Shown: positions 59,041 through 64,000 of the stretch, in pieces
How the letters are laid out: each line of letters opens with the position of its first letter
How positions within the stretch are numbered: the stretch's first letter is position 1
DNA from: Chaetorhynchus papuensis
Taxonomy: Eukaryota > Chordata > Aves > Passeriformes > Rhipiduridae
NCBI GenBank assembly: GCA_013396525.1
Contig: VWYX01000126.1
Span: forward strand, 248,001 to 312,000
Length of the DNA: 64,000 bases
Direction: 5' to 3'
Notes under the pieces: generated by a model
Told to the model about the DNA's origin: nothing
The model's database searches: none
The model's input: the letters and a program-made list of their open reading frames with translations, nothing else
Program-made: the position numbers and the translations under genes

Positions 59041-62000
59041 CGTTTATTTTCTCCAGCAAGTAAATTTATACCTTGCTGTAAGTTTTCTTGGGAGTATAAA
59101 TTAAAATAACATTAATAACATTATATTTTTCCTAATTTGTGTATCTACACTTATTTATCTGGGTTTTTTATTAGTCATAATGAAGCATGTTTGGAGAAAT
59201 TGGGCAACTAATCTATGTACAGAAGAAAATAATGCTAAACAATATCATTATAATAATGAGAGGCTGTTTCTGATTTACTGAATAGAAATAATAATATAAA
59301 TTTGTGATTAGGGTTTTTAATATATTTTTTTAATTAATTTCATGGACAGTTGCCTGCATAATAAGCATTTAAGTAAGAAAAAAAAATTCTGAGTCTGACC
59401 CTGGAAATGAAATTGTTCAAAAATTATAGTGAGAATTTTTTGTTCCAAATTCACTTGTGAACACAGCTTTATGTCAACTTAACTTATAATTATTATTAAC
59501 TCATTATGGAAATTAATCTCTTCTGGAAGATACTTGTGGGGAAGAGTTTGGTTTGAGTATTTTCACAGGGAAGTTGATTGTCCAAATTTTTCTATCAGAG
59601 TGAGTTATTTCTTAGACATAATGTCATATCCTAAATAACTTAAGAATTTGTATTTCTGCTGACACATCTTGAGTCCAAATAAATGTTCTAAAATCATTCA
59701 ATATATGAGAAAAGTGGAAAACCAATATGAGCCTCACTGTGTACAGCAGAAGCCACAAGCACAGGGAAACAAGGGACAGTGTGAAAAAGTGACCAATAAT
59801 TTGCATGATCAAATTTTTGTATGCTTTACTTAAAATGCCTTAAGAAGTCAACTTATCTTAGTAATAACTTACGTTATTACTGGACATATATAAACTTTTT
59901 CTGCATCTTTTTTCATTTTTTGCTATTCTGTGAATTATTTCAAAGCTTTGCTTAGCCAGCATCCAGATCACAATGGGTGGTTCTTTTGTGTTACTTCTGT
60001 TCTGTAGTTGTGACTTACTTCACTCTGCATGCCTGAGTCAACTGGCCCTCACTCCTCTGAAATATCTAAAACCTCACATGACATTTTCTCCTTTTGTTCT
60101 TCAATTTTCATAGATTTTTGGATGGCTGCTAATGTTGTTGGACCGAGAGTCTTCTCAGATGCACATCACTCAGAGAATGATAAATAAACTATCTACTCCA
60201 CCGTCCTTTGGTTTCCGTATTACAAAAAATATTCTCTTAGGTTTTATTTTTTGCCTCTTTCCACTTTAATTCTTTCTCGCATCTTCAAAGTATCAAGACT
60301 TGCTGCAGAGTTAGCAAGTCATTTCCTACTTTACCTCCCACATGGCAAAGTGCCTTGCACTGAGACATGATACCTAGTCACGGACTGCCTCTGCAGAAGG
60401 CACAGGATTCTTGTTGTGGGTGTCTAATGGTGGACCAGGTACTGAGGGATTGGAGGTGCTATGAGGTGCCAGGGACTAAAGCTAATTGTTACGATTGCTT
60501 TTCTGTTTGCAGACTGTTCTTAGACTGGAGGATGTCGCTGGGTTGAGTAATGTGGCTTGGAATAGTGAAAACCTCGTTAGGGAGGTTATAACCAGCCCTG
60601 CAAGGTGCATAGTTGGTATTTACCAGGATTGTGTTTTCTGTTCCGCGTGACCAGAAAGCAATGGTAGCATGGGTGATGAACTCTGCCTTGTAATTTTAGA
60701 ACTCTGTTAGACTCCTTCTTTGACTAAATTCCATGTTTTATTCCTCCAGACAGTCACAAAGTTGACTATGAAATAAGTGTGTTGCAATGATAACCTTAGA
60801 CTTAACAAGAGCTTGTGTCTCCTATAAGTGGCAAAGTATTCTTTCTATTTCCCAACTTGATGGACCCATTAAGCTTTAAGGCTCTTCAGAATAGTGTAAC
60901 ACAGAGCAGAAACTGGCTAAACCAGGTTTAGAGAACTTTTGCAAATGTTTTAAACATTTTCCCTTTCTAAGCCACACAAGTCTTGCCTTAGGCACCATTC
61001 CTAAAATAAAATTAGGCTTCTGAAAGATTTATTGGCTGCTTTTGGAATTCAGTGTAGTTGTCTTTCGCTTGCTCACATAATGAGGCAGTTGTGAAACTCT
61101 GACTCAGGGGTGAACTAAGCCCTCTTCAAAATGGGGACAAATGAGAATGTGTGGTCACATATGTAACTTCATCATAGAACTGAGTCTCTGCAGTACAGAG
61201 TGGGCTAGAGAGGGGTTTGTACAGCATCCCCAGCTGCCTGCTCTATCCACTCCTCCTGTATTCACTGGGAGGCCTGCTATAGTCTACAGGTACTCATGAA
61301 ACAACTGATGCTATATATGGAGTAAGGAGTCACAAAAGCAAGTGGAAGCAGATCTGTGTGGTCCCTAATGATGACTGCCCTGTCCCCTGACACAGCTTGT
61401 TCTTGCCTGTAGTGACATTCTGATCTTTCTTATTTAATTGCCCCGTGTTGGCTCTGGTTCATGGTAGGGGGTGATTAGAGAACCATGTTTCCCTGCTGTG
61501 TTAAACAGTCTTGTCTTAAGCGAAGTGTACCCAGTGCCTTGCCTTTAGTGTTGTATGTGTCACACAGGAAAACACTACAGCAGCATTTGAAGCCGTTTCA
61601 GTTGATTGGAGCTAAAAGACCAGAACTTCCTGCTGCTACTGCCACTCCCAACTCCATGCAATTTCAATGGGCTGTTTTGCTGAAATCAGCCCCCCTCTGG
61701 GTTGTTTGCTCATCAAAACTGGTTTTGCGATATAGGGGCAATCAAATGCATTTCAAAACATGGAATAAGCTTCAAACTACATCCAGGAAAGGGTGTGTAT
61801 TTGTGCACAGCCTAAGATGCTTTTTCAGTGAAGTCTTTCAATAAACACTCTGAAAACTGTTGTTTTTTTTCCTGAGCAGTGCTTGCCAGAAGATTGATTA
61901 GATTCAGGTGGCTTAAAGGAAGTAAAACTGTTTCTACGCTGCACCTAATTCTTACCCTTTGTCTTTCTGTGCAAACACAAATAACTAATGCAGGCAAACA

Positions 62001-64000
62001 GTAAATTGCAGTGAGTGGTGGAAGTGCTAAATGGTAGCAACACTTAAAACATTGCTGAAATTCAAAAGAGCAGCTGTTAGACATTTAAACCTATCATTCT
62101 CTTCTGAACATACATCAAATTTACTTCATAGCACTGTCATAAAAATGTATGAGAATGTAAATGCTTGAGTGACCCATTAATCTTTTGAGTAGTAAACATA
62201 AAATCTTCTTAACCCCAGTGATGATATAACCATACTTTATTTTGAATGAAGGCTTTATCATAGAAGTGAAGATGTTCTGTGTCTTCCTGTGATGCAGAAA
62301 TAAGAGCAAATTAATATTAAAGTCTGATGTCTATGAAAAGTGTGCCATTATATTGATTGCAATATGAAGATATATGTAGTGAACAAAGCTACACTCAATT
62401 TCTGATGAGCACAGAAAATCTAATAATAAATACACAAAGAGCATAAGCTCGTTACTCATTGATGACAGTCACCAGTCTTATGCTGTTATCATCATTATTA
62501 TTTACTAACTAACTCAATAATGAGTGTTTGTTCTTACAGAATTGTCCATAAAACCTTCCTTTTTATGTGTGTCAAATGATAAACCTCCCATCTAAGCTGT
62601 CTTTGTGGTGAAAAGACACCCTTAAATATTGAAAGTGTTGGTTGTTTGTTTCCATGCATAGGCCAGTCAGTTTGTCTCAACTAAGCAAACCTGCCATTTA
62701 CAGCATGGTGAATTTTGCTTGAGTATGGACTAGAAAAAAAACCTGGCTCCAATTTGGGAACACTACTATTTGATTTATTCCAACCCTTCTATATTCCTGC
62801 CACTGCCTCTTGAAGCCATGTTTGAAAAACACTGAACTAGCCTTTAAAGGCAAAAAGTATTGCTCATGAACAACAAACTGCTTCTTGTTGAAGAGCTAGA
62901 TTTAGCCTTGATATAAGTAGGAGAAATTTCATTAAACTTCTGAAGTTGTCCAGTTCAAAGCATTGTGCCCAGAGGGTAAAAAACTGGGAGAGTTGGAAAA
63001 CTTCTATTAAATAATCAGTTTCATCTTCCCATCCAGCCAGGATTGTTTCCAGCAGTACACTGAGATTTCTTAAGCAATGGGACTTCGTGTGTGGGGAACT
63101 TAATTTATTCATAAGTCATTTGAAACATGTCCAAGTAAGCATGGGAAAACTTACGTCCGTCAATTCCTAGTGATATTTGGAGATGGAGGTGATTCCAATG
63201 GAGAAAAAAAGAAGCACAAAAATGGTAAACCAGTAGTTTAACAGGCTCAGATGAACTGTACTGGTTTAACTAGAGATGCAAACTAGCTACCAGGCTACGT
63301 ACTCAGTGATAGGCATAATAAATTATTTTTAAAAATAATATTTTCTAAAAAAAAAAAAAGCTACTTTTGAAGGATACTATATCATGTTAACTGTCACTTT
63401 GAGACAAAGTTTGTATTGGTGAACAACAAACTACAAGGTGTAGGGGCCTTGATGATGAGTCAAAAAGATTATCTGAATTTGAAAAGCTTACCTTACCTGA
63501 AAGGCAGGTTGCAAAACTCAAGTCACGGGACAGAAGCAATACATCAGAAAGTAGTTAGCCCAGACTTTCATGTGTTTTGTGACCCCCTTCCAAAAACATC
63601 ATTAAAGTCAAATAGAAATATCATTGGCATGATTAATGTATGTGGTAGTCTGTCTTGTCATCTTTCTTCAATATTTGTATTTAAAATACCTTATTACTGC
63701 TGCAAAGGTTTGGAGGAAAGGGCTGGATGAAGGAAAATTGTTGAGGAGAGCTGGGGTTGGGTAGCAGACCACATACACTTCAGCAGCTAAACCAGAGGCA
63801 TCAGAGGCCAGCTTTGCAGTATATGCACTTGTACTGTAGCACAAAATCCTACAAAATCAGGTCCCAGGAAACTGGAATGAGCTGGTTGGGGTAAAAGGCT
63901 ATTTAGGGAAGTGATGAAAAGGTAAGTGACAAAACGAGTTTTTCTGCTAGGTTCCTCAAATCATCCCACATGCTAGACTTCCACTTCTATTTCACAGTCT
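59041..64000. other. Non-coding DNA without recognisable genes
   Basis: AT-rich to about 59,900, then mixed composition. A 13-base A run (63347-63359) follows AT-rich sequence containing AATAAA-like words. Frames at 61,485 and 63,416 are under 120 codons and unrecognisable. A GGTAAGT near 63,919 has no convincing exon before it. Confidence 0.55.

Overview
This 64 kb window looks like non-coding nuclear DNA from a bird, with one unresolved 45-base assembly gap at 37,242-37,286. The strongest clue to the lineage is a 5'-truncated CR1 LINE 3' end at about 46,221-46,393. The low density of interspersed repeats and the lack of recent SINEs fit a bird better than a turtle or crocodilian. I cannot name the species.

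I found no protein-coding gene, tRNA or rRNA that I can support. The longest open frames are about 150 codons. They lie on both strands, overlap each other and resemble no family I recognise, as expected by chance in AT-rich DNA. The window is best read as a gene desert or the inside of a very long intron. Two exon-like segments with good splice-site sequences (8,945-9,207 and 26,109-26,200) are listed at low confidence.

Mobile-element content, left to right: part of an old interspersed repeat at the left edge (2-52) with a probable relative at 58,773-58,830; a probable solo endogenous-retrovirus LTR at about 11,539-12,227; a possible L2 tail at 13,908-13,955; CORE-SINE/MIR relics at about 16,005-16,078 (+), 33,301-33,376 (-) and, less surely, 42,310-42,416 (+); a decayed CR1-like reverse-transcriptase fragment at about 30,040-30,270 (-); and the CR1 3' end at 46,221-46,393 (+).

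The most interesting non-repeat signal is 36,570-37,112. It packs six TGACAG/CTGTCA (MEIS-type) hexamers into about 300 bp, with a TGATTGAT (PBX/HOX-type) site, three POU-type octamer-like sites and a 10-bp inverted repeat. It lies between polypurine tracts and ends near the GA-flanked gap, and is a good candidate developmental enhancer. Three further stretches rich in homeodomain cores (about 20,430-20,785, 50,861-51,107, 59,011-59,040) and one AT-rich stretch (45,641-45,870) are weaker candidates. A second unusual signal is a cluster of perfect inverted repeats at 44,023-44,096, and a third is a 14-bp perfect foldback at 42,395-42,428. If the enhancer reading is right, these elements would act on a gene outside the window; nothing here identifies it.
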